This document shows, one piece after another, positions 1 to 8,865 of a DNA stretch of 64,000 nucleotides. Position numbers and translations under genes: made by a program. The notes under the pieces are model-generated. The model ran no database searches. It was not told the DNA's origin and saw only the letters and a list, made by a program, of their open reading frames with translations. Origin of the DNA: CAYPNF01 sp964411985 (GTDB lineage Bacteria; Verrucomicrobiota; Verrucomicrobiia; Limisphaerales; J093); the NCBI GenBank assembly GCA_964411985.1, contig CAYPNF010000021.1, positions 62,001-126,000 on the forward strand. Reading direction: 5' to 3'. How positions within the stretch are numbered: position 1 is the first letter of the stretch; each line of letters begins with the position of its first letter.

Positions 1-407
1 CGCATGAACCCGGGGATGGGGTTCAACCGCCCCCAGTTAGCCTCCGTTGCCTCAGGCGAAGCACGAAACCGACTCTGCAGGGCCCCCGCGAGCAGTCCAG
101 CCACGATCACGGTCCCCACGATGGGCCCGACGCATTTCAGGGCCACGAAAGCTCCGGCCAAGGCATAGGACTGCAGAGAATCCATCGTGACGGGAATTGT
201 GTGCAATCCCCCGAGCACCGTCGCCATGGACTCCCACAGACTACGCCATAAATCCCCGCCTGTGAACTGAAGCGCGAGGAGTCCACCCGTCAAGACGAAC
301 ACCGTCTGGATCTCCGGACTTCGTGCAAACTGCCCCTTCTTCCAAGCCTCCGACAGTCGCTTTGCAGTCGGTTGCTCTGTTTTGTCGCCATCTTGAAAGA
401 AACTCAT
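1..407 (-). CDS. flhB: Flagellar export switch protein FlhB (N-terminal part, cut by window edge)
   Basis: FlhB is an inner-membrane part of the flagellar type III export gate and switches export specificity from hook to filament substrates. Only the first 135 residues are in the window. The start MSFFQDGDKTEQPTAKRL carries the family's DKTE-x-PT-x-KRL signature, followed by the AWKKGQ segment and two hydrophobic stretches at about residues 33-50 and 79-111. The ATG at 407 is the obvious start because the signature begins a few residues later. It follows fliR by 22 bases, the usual fliP-Q-R-flhB order. The cytoplasmic autocleavage domain (NPTH) lies outside the window and cannot be checked. 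Confidence 0.95.
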   Translation of the reverse strand, partial: MSFFQDGDKTEQPTAKRLSEAWKKGQFARSPEIQTVFVLTGGLLALQFTGGDLWRSLWESMATVLGGLHTIPVTMDSLQSYALAGAFVALKCVGPIVGTVIVAGLLAGALQSRFRASPEATEANWGRLNPIPGFM

Positions 408-429
408 AGGAAGCGCCTCGACCCCCGAA

Positions 430-1200
430 TCAGCTACCCGTGCCCCCCAACAGCCGAGCCACGGTGGCCATGTCTCCGGGAAGTTGGTTGAGATAGCCCG
501 CGATTTGCTGAGACATCATCTGCAGCACAAAACCAAACACGCTCAACCCCACAAGAATGCGGATAGAGAAACTCTCCCCAAAGACATTAATTTGAGAAAC
601 GGCACGCCCCAGCAGCGAAAACACCAACGCGAGTATGAACGAAATCGCAATGAACGGTGCTGAGATTCTAAGCCCGAAATCAAAGGTGAAACTGACCCTC
701 TTTATCACCTCAACCAGAAGCGATTCCGAGATCCGGGCCGTTCCGACGGGCAGTAGTGAGTAGGAATGCCGAAAAGCCAACAGCAGGTCATGATGCAAGT
801 TGAGCCCCAGGAAAATCATGGCCGTCAGGTAGGAGAGGAGGATCGCCGGGACGGTCGATTGCGAGTCACTGAACGCCCCCATCCCGCTCGGGATATTGAT
901 TCCGATTTCGTTACCGATAATGGCTCCCGCAAAGTCCAAAGCATAAAAAGCAAGTCGGCAAATAAAGCCCAACGCCAAGCCTACTAGCACCTCTTGGGCC
1001 AGAGTGAGAAGAGCCGACGATAGGGCAATTCCGCGCAGGGACAAAGGCGGGAGAATCGGGGTTATCGCCAAGGCGAGGAATACGCCCAAAGCGATCCGGA
1101 AACGAGCGGGGAACTGGCGGAGGCTCAGGACCGGGGCCACCGCAACGAACGCTCCGGCGCGAGCGAAGATGAGGAAGTAGTTGGAGAAGTCGAAAGACAT
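430..1200 (-). CDS. fliR: Flagellar export gate protein FliR
   Basis: FliR is an integral membrane protein of the FliPQR export gate core. The 256-residue product has the family's usual length and several hydrophobic helices, beginning MSFDFSNYFLIFARAGAF. It has the conserved NEIGINIP-like segment after the third helix and a QINVFGESF-like segment near the C-terminus, both typical of FliR/SpaR. The reading frame is open upstream to 1323, but that part overlaps fliQ in another frame and is not FliR-like, so the ATG at 1200 was chosen. It sits between fliQ (54-base gap) and flhB. The C-terminus ends soon after the last helix, so there is no FliR-FlhB fusion. Confidence 0.96.
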   Translation of the reverse strand: MSFDFSNYFLIFARAGAFVAVAPVLSLRQFPARFRIALGVFLALAITPILPPLSLRGIALSSALLTLAQEVLVGLALGFICRLAFYALDFAGAIIGNEIGINIPSGMGAFSDSQSTVPAILLSYLTAMIFLGLNLHHDLLLAFRHSYSLLPVGTARISESLLVEVIKRVSFTFDFGLRISAPFIAISFILALVFSLLGRAVSQINVFGESFSIRILVGLSVFGFVLQMMSQQIAGYLNQLPGDMATVARLLGGTGS

Positions 1201-1253
1201 CGTGCAGAAAGGTCGAGTTTTCTCCCATTCCTGGCCCCGCCGAAATATCCACC

Positions 1254-1523
1254 TCAGTTCACCATTTGCGGCATCTTGCTGATAATCTCCACCGAGTATT
1301 CCGTCATGTTGCGCACCAGCCATGGCATGATCACCAGCAGCAAACCGACAATCCCCAGCGCTTTGGGAACGAAAGAGAGGGTTTGCTCGTGGATGGAGGT
1401 GACGGCTTGGAACAGGCTCACTCCTAACCCGATCACCATCCCCACGATCAGGATGGGAGCAGCGATGGTCACCGCTTGCACCATCATGTTCTTGAGGAGC
1501 TCAACCGCAAATTCGGGGTTCAT
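1254..1523 (-). CDS. fliQ: Flagellar export gate protein FliQ
   Basis: FliQ is the small two-helix subunit of the FliPQR export gate. The 89-residue product has the normal family length and two hydrophobic helices, at about residues 13-37 and 50-72. Between them is the conserved FQAVTSIHEQTLSFVPK stretch, close to the family's QAxTQIxExTLxFxPK signature. One base separates it from the fliP stop, so the two are surely cotranscribed and probably translationally coupled. Confidence 0.97.
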   Translation of the reverse strand: MNPEFAVELLKNMMVQAVTIAAPILIVGMVIGLGVSLFQAVTSIHEQTLSFVPKALGIVGLLLVIMPWLVRNMTEYSVEIISKMPQMVN

Positions 1524-1524
1524 A

Positions 1525-2340
1525 TCACGTCATGAAACTCTGGATTACTGACCTCACCACCAACCCCCAGCCGTCCACCAATACAAACAGAAGTATCTTG
1601 AGGGGAAGGGACACCGTCACCGGCGGCATCATCATCATACCCATGCTCATCAGAACCGTGGCCACAACCAGGTCAATGAGAATGAAAGGAATGAACAGCA
1701 AGAAGCCCATCTGAAAGGCCGTCCGCAACTCACTGATGATGAAAGAGGGAACCACTACCCGAAGGGGCAGCTTCTCGATTGTGACTGGACCCACTTGCGC
1801 CAGATCCATGAAGAGTTCCACGTCTTTGATCCTCGTCTGACGAAGCATGAAAGCACGAAGGTGTTCACCCGCCTTATCCAACGCCTGCTCACCCGTAAGC
1901 TGTTTGGCCGAGAAAGGTTTGATCGCCTCCTGATCAATCTTGGTCCATACCGGCTGCATGATGAAGAAGGTGATGAAGAGCGAAAGCCCGATGATGATCT
2001 GGTTGGAGGGAGCGCCCTGCAGAGAAAGCGCAGAGCGGACAAACGAGAACACAATCACGATCCGCGTAAAGCACGTCATCAGCATGATGATGGAGGGCGC
2101 CAGCGAAAGCAGGGTGATCCCGAAGAGCACCTGGATCGCTAAGTCTGCGTTCTGAGGCTGGGTGACTCCATCCATTCCAAGACTCAACCGGAAGGGGAGA
2201 TCCAAAGGCGCGTTCGTCTGTGCCGCTGCGGAGAACGCCAGGCACAAGGCCAGAAGAAGAAACAATCCCCCGCGCCAGGGTGCCCTAAAACGTTTCAGGC
2301 CGAACGCAGAAAGTGTCGCTGACCGGAGCGGAGAGATCAC
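1525..2340 (-). CDS. fliP: Flagellar export gate protein FliP
   Basis: FliP forms the core of the export gate with FliQ and FliR. The product is 271 residues. It begins with a basic N-terminus and a hydrophobic stretch ending in AAAQT at about residue 42, which fits the cleaved signal peptide known for FliP. The family signatures MLMTCFTRIVIVFSF, then GLSLFITFF and, near the C-terminus, DLVVATVLMSMGMMMMPP are clear. Its ATG overlaps the fliO stop by four bases (ATGA), so translational coupling is likely. The basic N-terminal extension before the hydrophobic core is long, and a start further in is possible. Confidence 0.97.
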   Translation of the reverse strand: MISPLRSATLSAFGLKRFRAPWRGGLFLLLALCLAFSAAAQTNAPLDLPFRLSLGMDGVTQPQNADLAIQVLFGITLLSLAPSIIMLMTCFTRIVIVFSFVRSALSLQGAPSNQIIIGLSLFITFFIMQPVWTKIDQEAIKPFSAKQLTGEQALDKAGEHLRAFMLRQTRIKDVELFMDLAQVGPVTIEKLPLRVVVPSFIISELRTAFQMGFLLFIPFILIDLVVATVLMSMGMMMMPPVTVSLPLKILLFVLVDGWGLVVRSVIQSFMT

Positions 2341-2786
2341 GACTTGGCTCCTTTGGCCCGATCCAGCGCATCTGCGAAGGAAGAGGCCGGGTTGGAAGGG
2401 ATCGATGCTGGTCCAGACTCCGGAGGCAGTGGGCTAATCAGGCTGACGTTGGTGGGTGAGGCTGCTATCAGGAATCGTTCTTCGCGATAGCCCACCACGT
2501 ACAGAGCGTGCCTCTGACCCAAGTGCTTCATCTCGATAACGTTAAGACAAGGGGTCTTTCCACCGCGGAATTGGATGCGCTGCCAGTTGCGAAACATCCA
2601 AGCGGCACCGAATATGAGGACGATCACCAGTGCGAGCGCCCCGAACAACCGAATGATGGAAGCGCCATAGTCCATTCCTCCGCTGAAGGAGGGAACAGCT
2701 GGCGGGGCATTCGTGGAGACCGCAGCCGCCATCACGCTCAACTCGGAAGCAAGAACGAGTACGCCCAGGGCGAGGCCCGGCTTCAT
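2337..2786 (-). CDS. fliO: Flagellar protein FliO
   Basis: FliO is a single-pass membrane protein that helps assemble or stabilise FliP. The 149-residue product has an N-terminal hydrophobic stretch, possibly a signal peptide (residues 1-22), and a transmembrane helix at about 45-66 (IIRLFGALALVIVLIFGAAW). A short cytoplasmic part follows with the family-like pattern IEMKHLGQRHALYVV and FLIAASP. FliO is poorly conserved, so the name rests partly on its position between fliN and fliP. It overlaps both neighbours by four bases. Confidence 0.88.
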   Translation of the reverse strand: MKPGLALGVLVLASELSVMAAAVSTNAPPAVPSFSGGMDYGASIIRLFGALALVIVLIFGAAWMFRNWQRIQFRGGKTPCLNVIEMKHLGQRHALYVVGYREERFLIAASPTNVSLISPLPPESGPASIPSNPASSFADALDRAKGAKS

Positions 2787-3043
2787 GGCTGACTCCCAAA
2801 GATCTTGGTGATCTTGATCCCAAACTGATCATCCACCACCACCACCTCCCCCTGGGCAACCAGCTTCTGGTTTGCGAACAACTCCACCGGCGACTCCGCA
2901 TCCTTGTCGAGCTGCACCACCGACCCAACGGCCAGTTGGAGAACTTCTTTCATGGGCATGATGCAACAACCCAGTTCCACACTCAGCTTGACGGGGACAT
3001 CGAGGAGAAGTTCGAAATTGGGGGGGAAATCAGCGCCACTCAT
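2783..3043 (-). CDS. fliN: Flagellar motor switch protein FliN
   Basis: FliN forms the outer part of the cytoplasmic C-ring and contributes to switching and export. The 86-residue product is almost only the SpoA (surface presentation of antigens) domain, with the family pattern LLDVPVKLSVELG, then LQLAVGSVVQLD and VELFANQKLVAQGEVVVV. It is a minimal FliN without the N-terminal extension some lineages have. It follows fliM by 12 bases and overlaps fliO by four. Confidence 0.96.
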   Translation of the reverse strand: MSGADFPPNFELLLDVPVKLSVELGCCIMPMKEVLQLAVGSVVQLDKDAESPVELFANQKLVAQGEVVVVDDQFGIKITKIFGSQP

Positions 3044-3055
3044 GAGTGAATCAAT

Positions 3056-4069
3056 TTAGGAATTCTTGTGGTTCTTCTTCAGACAAACGGCCCAGCGCTT
3101 GTTTTGGATGCCCAGCGAGCCTGTGAACTTGGTTTTGCCCTCCAAGCCTACCTGCACATCCTGCACCGATCCTTCGGGCAAGCGAACGATATCCCCGAGC
3201 TTCAACTGGCTCAACTCGCGCACTGACAGGCGAAGATTCTCCCAGCGAGCCCCGACTCTCACCGGCATCTCTTCCAGTTCCCGGTTCCAACGCGCACTCC
3301 CAGCCTGGCTCTGCTCCTCCAATTTCGCTTCGGCATCCAGTTCCTCTCCCAGCGCCCGGACCAGCGGCTCCAGCGTGTAGTAGGGAAAACCGATTTGGAT
3401 TTGCTCCATGCAGTCCCCAAGACGGGCTTCCATGGTCAGTCCCAACATGACCGTGTCATGAGAAGCAGTCTGGAGAAATCTGCCGTTGCTTTCGTGGCCG
3501 AGCATCGACAGGCGCAGTTCCTTGAGACTCGTCCAGTGGCTGCACCACTCGTTCAGCATGAGCACAATGACCTGGTCCAGCAGGGCAACTTCTATTTCGC
3601 TCAGGTCCCGGCTCAAACTAACCGAATGCGCCGGCCCACCCATCATCCGGTCCACAATCGTGAGGCCCAGCCGCGGGTTAATGTCCAGAATGCAGATCCC
3701 GCGCAGCGGCTCCACTTTAAAGAGTGTCAGATGAGTGGGGTTGGGAAGGCTCTCGATGAATTTGCTGTAAGTAATCGTGTTGAGCTTGGACATCTGCAGT
3801 CCGAACTCGATACGGAAGTGGATCGAGAGGCGAGCGGCCAAAGCACGAATGTACTCCTCATGTCGCAGCCGGAGCTTGCGCAGTTCACTGGGGGAAAGGA
3901 AGACAGGATGACGGAAGTCGTAGGGTTGAATCGACTCCCATTTCTCCTTCTTCGCCTCCCCGCCCGCCGTGTGAACCGTGGTGGTGTTTTCCTGCTCCGC
4001 CACCTGGGCGAGCAAACGCTCGACCTCGGACTGTGATAGGACATCACCCAGTTGTTCTTCGTTGCCCAT
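3056..4069 (-). CDS. fliM: Flagellar motor switch protein FliM
   Basis: FliM is the C-ring protein that binds phosphorylated CheY and sets rotation direction. The 337-residue product has the usual length. Residues 11-21 (LSQSEVERLLA) match the N-terminal CheY-binding motif LSQxEIDxLL. The middle domain contains the FDRMMGG-like segment as VDRMMGGPAHS, and the last 75 residues form a SpoA domain related to FliN. Keeping the CheY-binding motif agrees with the CheA and CheY-like genes that start just beyond the other end of this operon. Confidence 0.97.
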   Translation of the reverse strand: MGNEEQLGDVLSQSEVERLLAQVAEQENTTTVHTAGGEAKKEKWESIQPYDFRHPVFLSPSELRKLRLRHEEYIRALAARLSIHFRIEFGLQMSKLNTITYSKFIESLPNPTHLTLFKVEPLRGICILDINPRLGLTIVDRMMGGPAHSVSLSRDLSEIEVALLDQVIVLMLNEWCSHWTSLKELRLSMLGHESNGRFLQTASHDTVMLGLTMEARLGDCMEQIQIGFPYYTLEPLVRALGEELDAEAKLEEQSQAGSARWNRELEEMPVRVGARWENLRLSVRELSQLKLGDIVRLPEGSVQDVQVGLEGKTKFTGSLGIQNKRWAVCLKKNHKNS

Positions 4070-4077
4070 GGCTCAGG

Positions 4078-4719
4078 CTACTGGACCGCAAATTCAGTAA
4101 AGAAGATCTCCTGAACAACTCCCGCACCAAATACGGAGTTGTACAGGGCCGTTAACTCGGCCCGGATCAGGTTCTTCGCACCCGGCTTCTCCAGATCGGT
4201 GATCGTTTTGCTGCTCAGCGCGTTGATGGTGACGTGACGCAACTCCGGCTCGCTGTCGGCAAATTTCGCCTCGAAAGCCGCGTGCTTACTCACCATGGTA
4301 ATCTCCGTCACCAGGAACCGGGTCCCCATGGTTCCCGCCACGTTGACAATCACCTTCTTGAGTTGGGTAAATTTCTTGCCCTTGGCCCCCTTCTCTCCGC
4401 CGCTGGATTCCCCAGGCGAGGAGGCTTCGTGAGGCTTTTCTTCGGCAGCAGCGGAATCGGAGGAGCTCTCCTGCGAGGACTCCTGCGAGCTGGTGGCTGC
4501 CATGGATTTCTGGAGCTTGGGAAGCAGGAGGAAAGTGGTCGTGCCATAGGCCAGCAAGGGCATGGCGACCAACGTGACAATGAGGGGCAGGTAGGCTTTG
4601 ATCCCGCCTGAGGAGACCGGGGCAGCACCGGCTGCTGCCTGCGTCTCTGCGCCACCTCCCCCACCCTTGGCTGCCGCTTCAGGTGCGGCACCTCCAGATT
4701 CAATTCGGTTTGCGGCCAT
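4078..4719 (-). CDS. fliL: Flagellar basal body-associated protein FliL
   Basis: FliL is a single-pass inner-membrane protein that surrounds or supports the stator units. The 213-residue product has an Ala/Gly-rich cytoplasmic N-terminus of about 38 residues, one transmembrane helix at about 42-66, a Ser/Glu-rich low-complexity linker at about 75-112, and a C-terminal periplasmic FliL domain (KKVIVNVAGTMGTRFLVTEI ending in VQEIFFTEFAVQ). The linker is longer than in enteric FliL. It lies between flgE and fliM, with gaps of 19 and 8 bases. Confidence 0.93.
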   Translation of the reverse strand: MAANRIESGGAAPEAAAKGGGGGAETQAAAGAAPVSSGGIKAYLPLIVTLVAMPLLAYGTTTFLLLPKLQKSMAATSSQESSQESSSDSAAAEEKPHEASSPGESSGGEKGAKGKKFTQLKKVIVNVAGTMGTRFLVTEITMVSKHAAFEAKFADSEPELRHVTINALSSKTITDLEKPGAKNLIRAELTALYNSVFGAGVVQEIFFTEFAVQ

Positions 4720-4738
4720 GTCAGGGAGAGGTCAGAGG

Positions 4739-5566
4739 TTACCGCTTGAGATTCACCATCTCCTGCAGCAGTTCGTCACTGGTGGTAATCATTTTCGCAT
4801 TGGCTTGAAACATACGCTGACTGGTGATCAGGTCAGTGAATTCCCGCGCAATGTCCACATTGGAAAGCTCTAGGTAGCCGGATTGAATGGCACCCAGTCC
4901 GGATGCGTTGGGAGCCGCGGGGGCCAAGCGCCCGGCACCCTCAATGTTCGAATAGAGATTACCCGCCTCGGCGTTGAGAGCTTGAGGGTTGCTGACCTTC
5001 GTCAGAAGTACCTGACCCCGCCGAAATGAGGTCTGGTCGGTCAAAGTAACCCAAATCTCGCCGTTCTCGTGAAAATCCACCCGTGATATTCCTGCGTCGG
5101 CCTTGGAAGTGGCAGGCTTGCCCGTGGTGTCAACCTTAATATCCCCCAAGGTCGTCAAGCCTCCGTCGGAATACCCTTGGACCCTCATTCCGCTGTTGTT
5201 CACCAGATACCCCGAGCCATCAAGGCGAAATTCGCCGTCGCGGCTCAGATACTCGCCACCCTCCGCGTTCTTCACCGAGAAGAAACCGTTCCCGGCAATG
5301 TAGAGATCCGTGTTGAGGCTAGTCTGGGTCTTCTGCCCTTGGGAGTAGTAGCGCGCCGTCTGACCGATGGACACTCCTGATCCGATTTGTGTGCTGGGAG
5401 TGTCAGTCGATCCCGCCCGCAGGGTTTCACTGAAGGTATCAGCAAAAGTCATCCGGCTCGCTTTGAAGCCAGTCGTGTTGACGTTGGCGATGTTGTTACC
5501 CGTGACGTTAATACGTTCCTGGGCCGCCTGCATCCCGCTAACGCCCGTGTTGAGTGAAGTCAGCAT
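4739..5566 (-). CDS. flgE: Short flagellar hook protein (FlgE/FlgF/FlgG family)
   Basis: This is an axial protein of the hook/rod family, secreted by the flagellar export system. The N-terminus has the family signature ending NNIANVNTTGFKASR. The C-terminus has the matching coiled-coil segment EFTDLITSQRMFQANAKMI. Its place right after flgD, the hook-cap gene, is the reason to call it FlgE. At 275 residues it is much shorter than usual FlgE proteins (about 400 or more) and is closer in size to the rod protein FlgG, so the distal hook domains D1 and D2 must be small or missing. It could instead be a FlgF/FlgG-type rod protein. No other hook-family gene is in the window. Confidence 0.85.
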   Translation of the reverse strand: MLTSLNTGVSGMQAAQERINVTGNNIANVNTTGFKASRMTFADTFSETLRAGSTDTPSTQIGSGVSIGQTARYYSQGQKTQTSLNTDLYIAGNGFFSVKNAEGGEYLSRDGEFRLDGSGYLVNNSGMRVQGYSDGGLTTLGDIKVDTTGKPATSKADAGISRVDFHENGEIWVTLTDQTSFRRGQVLLTKVSNPQALNAEAGNLYSNIEGAGRLAPAAPNASGLGAIQSGYLELSNVDIAREFTDLITSQRMFQANAKMITTSDELLQEMVNLKR

Positions 5567-5574
5567 AGTATGTT

Positions 5575-6027
5575 TTATGGAATTTGTGGCTGTACGTTGT
5601 TCAGCGTTAGACTATAAAGCTTACTTACTTCATAGAATCTATTGCCTACTTTAATTTGGGGCGTCCCTGCTTCAATAACCACCGCGGAAACCGTCCCGGA
5701 TGTGGTTTTCGGGTTATCTTTCTCTTCCTGAAAAGTAACGTTCTTGCCGAGCATGTTGCTGGCTTGGGTGGTTTGCTGGTCCTGCCGCAGCTGCTTGAGT
5801 TCTGTCTGCATCGCGGAGGTCTGCTCCAACGAGTTGAACTGGGCCATTTGCCCAATGAAATCCGTATCCTTCACTGGGCTCGTTGGATCCTGAGCCGCGA
5901 GCTGAGCCACCAGGATTTTTAGAAAATCGTCCTGGCCCATGGTCTTTTGAACCACTCGCTTGGCTTGGGAAGGATCGTACACCAAAGCGGCCGAACCGGT
6001 GGTGGATGTAGTGGCTGTGGTTGACAT
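5575..6027 (-). CDS. flgD: Flagellar hook assembly (cap) protein FlgD
   Basis: FlgD caps the growing hook and directs FlgE polymerisation. The 150-residue product has the N-terminal signature GQDDFLKILVAQLAAQDP followed by DTDFIGQMAQFNSLEQ, which is diagnostic for FlgD. It is shorter than enteric FlgD (about 230 residues). The C-terminal Ig-like and Tudor-like domains are reduced to one small beta-rich segment from about residue 90. A small cap would fit the small hook protein encoded next to it. It lies 7 bases after fliK and 8 bases before flgE. Confidence 0.95.
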   Translation of the reverse strand: MSTTATTSTTGSAALVYDPSQAKRVVQKTMGQDDFLKILVAQLAAQDPTSPVKDTDFIGQMAQFNSLEQTSAMQTELKQLRQDQQTTQASNMLGKNVTFQEEKDNPKTTSGTVSAVVIEAGTPQIKVGNRFYEVSKLYSLTLNNVQPQIP

Positions 6028-6034
6028 AATCGTT

Positions 6035-8254
6035 TTAGGCCCAAGACTCCCATCCTCGTTTGCTGCCGCCGCCGTGCCGTTGTCCCCGGCGCCGCAAAGG
6101 CTCGGTGACCGACCCTACCATGGGAAGATCCTCCAGAGCCTCGGTCTGTCGTCGGGAAAAGCCGCGGCCTTGGTTGAACCAGCCCGAGTTTTGGGGCGTG
6201 TCCCCTGGGAGACCTCTCCCACCGCTGGAGGGGGTCGAGGCAGGAGGCGGTTCGTTGAGTGGGGCAAGGCGTATCCCACGATCCGCGAGCGAGCTACTCA
6301 GCTGGTTCCAATGGCTTTGCATTTCCTGCAAGTTTCCCTGCTCGCATTGAACGTGCACCACCACGTTCCCGTCTTGCTTACGAACGTGGAGAAACAGCTC
6401 CGTGGCAGAATCGGGACGGACCGTGATCGCCAAGGCCTCCGCACCCACTCGCTTCAGGTCCAGCGAATGATGGAGGATCGTCTCCTGCATGGCCCTCAAA
6501 GTTTCAGAAGGGAGTGACGGCTCAGGTTTGGCTGTCGCAAGGGTGGCAATCTCCTGGTGGCCCCATTCCATCCGCGAAGGTATCGCTGCAACCTGTAAAG
6601 TGAGGGGGGCAGGTTCAGGAGATGAAGTACGTGAACTCCGAAGGTCAGCTACGGCCGCGCTGGCGGATCCGCCAGCTTTCGCCACTTCGCGGGTTCCCTC
6701 GCCTACACTGGGCAAAATCTTCTCCCCAGAGGGCAGTACCCGGCCATTTTCAGTCCGCAAACTCATCGTACTTTCCCTTGGAGCAGCGGGCATGCCAGAC
6801 TCTGGAGCCAAGGTCTCAACTCGAGCAACCATGACTTGTCGGCTTCCTGAAACATGCCCGGTTTCAGGCCCTCTTTGAGCCTGTGGGGGCGAAAGTTCCC
6901 CTGCGGTCTTTTCTTTTTGGTTCGGGAGTCCTTCGTTCCCGTCTCCGGTGGAGCCAGAATCTAAATGATTGCCAACCAATTGCTTATAATCAGACTTCCC
7001 CTGTAGCTCCGGTGTCGGCAAGTTTTTCCCCTCTCCCGCCGGTGGTGCGGTGTGGCTCATCGACTCGGGCTGCAAATCTATTGGGCGATCTTGGGAAAGG
7101 ACGGCCTGAACGGAGGAACCTATAGGAACCGCCTTATCGGAAAGGGTAACCAGTTCACCAGCGGAGGCCCGGTGAGTCACCTCGGAACGCCCCCCTTGAG
7201 GACGCAGAGAGGAGGTTGATAGCGGTCGGGCTGGCACTGAATCCGCCTGCCTATGGTTCGGTTGGAGTTTGTCGACCTCCTCCGACTCAACGCCCATGCC
7301 GGTGATCTCAGTGTTCCCCCCGTCTAGGGGCAGCTGACTATTCAATTGGACTCTTGGACTTAGCAGAGGCAGTTCCTGGTCCGGAAACGGAATAGAGCCC
7401 CGTGAGGCGGGCTCCGTAATCGACCTAGTTTCCGTTTCAGGTGCAGGAGAGGCTGCGGGCTTGGGGGGGACCGAAGCCGCCGGCATAGGAGAGGAAATCC
7501 ACCGCTGGCCAACCTGGGCTGGCGCGGCTGACAAGTCCTGCTGATCGGACGTTTGGCTTCCTGTCGAGACTGAGTTCTGATTCGCATCCCCTCCCTGGGG
7601 TGTCAGAGGCACAAGTGAACGAGGGCGAGGCCTGTCCAAATTCGATCCGACGTGCACGGATCGTTGGCCCGCCTGAGCGAACACTGGCGGCTGAACCGAC
7701 TGACCAGACATTTCGCTCGCACGCAAATCCAACTTCGGCGTTGGAATGGGAGCAGCAGGTTGTTCACCAGCCAAGTGCGTCGACTTCCCTGGGCACGGGC
7801 GCTGAGCCGCTCCGGGTGGTTTAGGAAGCTCATCCCTCGGTGAACCCTCGGCTGCCTGAGCCGGGGTGGCATTGGGGAGCGTCGGCACGGGTGCTACAAA
7901 CACACTGAGGCATGCGAGGCCTCCACTATCTGGCACTGACTTGCTAGCCTCGGGCAGAGGCACTTCCAACTTAGAATCCGGTTCTTCCTCATCCTTGCCA
8001 GTCGGCAAGGACTGCCCGTAAGAGTCCTGCAGAGGGAATAGATGCCCAGCGTTGGACGGAGTCTGCGGCTGTTGATCAGCCCCCTCCGATCCGCCCGCAG
8101 CGCGTGGGACTACTTCGCAATCAGTACTGGAAGCCTGAACCAGCACATCAGAAAAACAAACCGTTAAGGGGGAGGGACTCGCGAGCGAGCTCTCACTCAG
8201 GCCCGCAACGCCCGACCCAACTGGCGTAATCGGTCCGGAACCCGGTGTGGTCAT
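6035..8254 (-). CDS. fliK: Flagellar hook-length control protein FliK
   Basis: FliK is the secreted molecular ruler that senses hook length and triggers the FlhB switch. The 739-residue product is mostly a low-complexity region rich in Pro, Ser, Glu, Gln and Gly. The C-terminal Flg_hook domain lies at about residues 575-665, with the pattern LAITVRPDSATELFLHVR followed by a VQCEQGNLQEMQ helix. The extended N-terminal ruler is long, in contrast with the short hook subunit encoded downstream. It overlaps the upstream motE-like gene by four bases. Repetitive Pro-rich coding here gives long open frames on other strands, which were ignored. Confidence 0.9.
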   Translation of the reverse strand: MTTPGSGPITPVGSGVAGLSESSLASPSPLTVCFSDVLVQASSTDCEVVPRAAGGSEGADQQPQTPSNAGHLFPLQDSYGQSLPTGKDEEEPDSKLEVPLPEASKSVPDSGGLACLSVFVAPVPTLPNATPAQAAEGSPRDELPKPPGAAQRPCPGKSTHLAGEQPAAPIPTPKLDLRASEMSGQSVQPPVFAQAGQRSVHVGSNLDRPRPRSLVPLTPQGGDANQNSVSTGSQTSDQQDLSAAPAQVGQRWISSPMPAASVPPKPAASPAPETETRSITEPASRGSIPFPDQELPLLSPRVQLNSQLPLDGGNTEITGMGVESEEVDKLQPNHRQADSVPARPLSTSSLRPQGGRSEVTHRASAGELVTLSDKAVPIGSSVQAVLSQDRPIDLQPESMSHTAPPAGEGKNLPTPELQGKSDYKQLVGNHLDSGSTGDGNEGLPNQKEKTAGELSPPQAQRGPETGHVSGSRQVMVARVETLAPESGMPAAPRESTMSLRTENGRVLPSGEKILPSVGEGTREVAKAGGSASAAVADLRSSRTSSPEPAPLTLQVAAIPSRMEWGHQEIATLATAKPEPSLPSETLRAMQETILHHSLDLKRVGAEALAITVRPDSATELFLHVRKQDGNVVVHVQCEQGNLQEMQSHWNQLSSSLADRGIRLAPLNEPPPASTPSSGGRGLPGDTPQNSGWFNQGRGFSRRQTEALEDLPMVGSVTEPLRRRGQRHGGGSKRGWESWA

Positions 8255-8865
8255 GAGGATTTCGCCTTCGCCTGTGCGGCCGTAGGCCGCGACGTGCTTA
8301 AGCGAATCCGTTCGGTAAGGCGCGCCACTCTCTTGGCTTGGAGGGGGTCCGTTGCCATTTGCTCCAAAATGGGCGCGGAATCCGCCTCCTTCATCAACAC
8401 CAGGATTTTGACCAGAGAATCGTCTTCGAGATTCAGCAGAATCCTCGCAGCGGCCTCGGGGGCCATACTTGTGTGTATCTTGGCGATCTTCTTTAGGTTA
8501 GGAACCTCATCCTCTTGAACCATGGTCACCATGCTGTTCAGGTTCGTCTGCATCGCTTCCACCTGGCTCCTAAGCTTCCGCAACTCCTCGTTCTCGTTCA
8601 GTAACCGCTTCTCCCACTTCTCCAACTCGCCCTGTTTTTCGCGAATACCGGTTTCCTTGGTGCGTAGTTCGGCAAGGAGTGTTTCCATCTCCGGGTTTTC
8701 GAACTGCCAGGAGGGAACGAAAGTGCGTTTGGGTCGAGCCTCATGGGCTCCAGGCTTGGACACAGCCATCCGCTTGGGCATTCGCCATAGCAGCGCGGTG
8801 GTCCCCAGGTACATGATCATTCCCAGGACCGCCACCATCCAGGTTGACTGGAGAATCTTATTCAT
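8251..8865 (-). CDS. MotE-like flagellar protein (MgtE N-domain type, single-pass membrane)
   Basis: The 204-residue product has one N-terminal transmembrane helix (about residues 8-28), a long coiled coil at about 60-120, and a C-terminal domain at about 125-190 with helices like those of the MgtE N-terminal/FliG-like fold (MAPEAAARILLNLEDDSLVKILVL, then MATDPLQAKRVARLTERI). This arrangement matches MotE, a periplasmic or membrane chaperone of stator components known in alphaproteobacteria and other phyla. Its place between fliJ and fliK supports a flagellar role. It overlaps fliJ by eight bases and fliK by four. The exact role in this lineage is inferred. Confidence 0.82.
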   Translation of the reverse strand: MNKILQSTWMVAVLGMIMYLGTTALLWRMPKRMAVSKPGAHEARPKRTFVPSWQFENPEMETLLAELRTKETGIREKQGELEKWEKRLLNENEELRKLRSQVEAMQTNLNSMVTMVQEDEVPNLKKIAKIHTSMAPEAAARILLNLEDDSLVKILVLMKEADSAPILEQMATDPLQAKRVARLTERIRLSTSRPTAAQAKAKSS

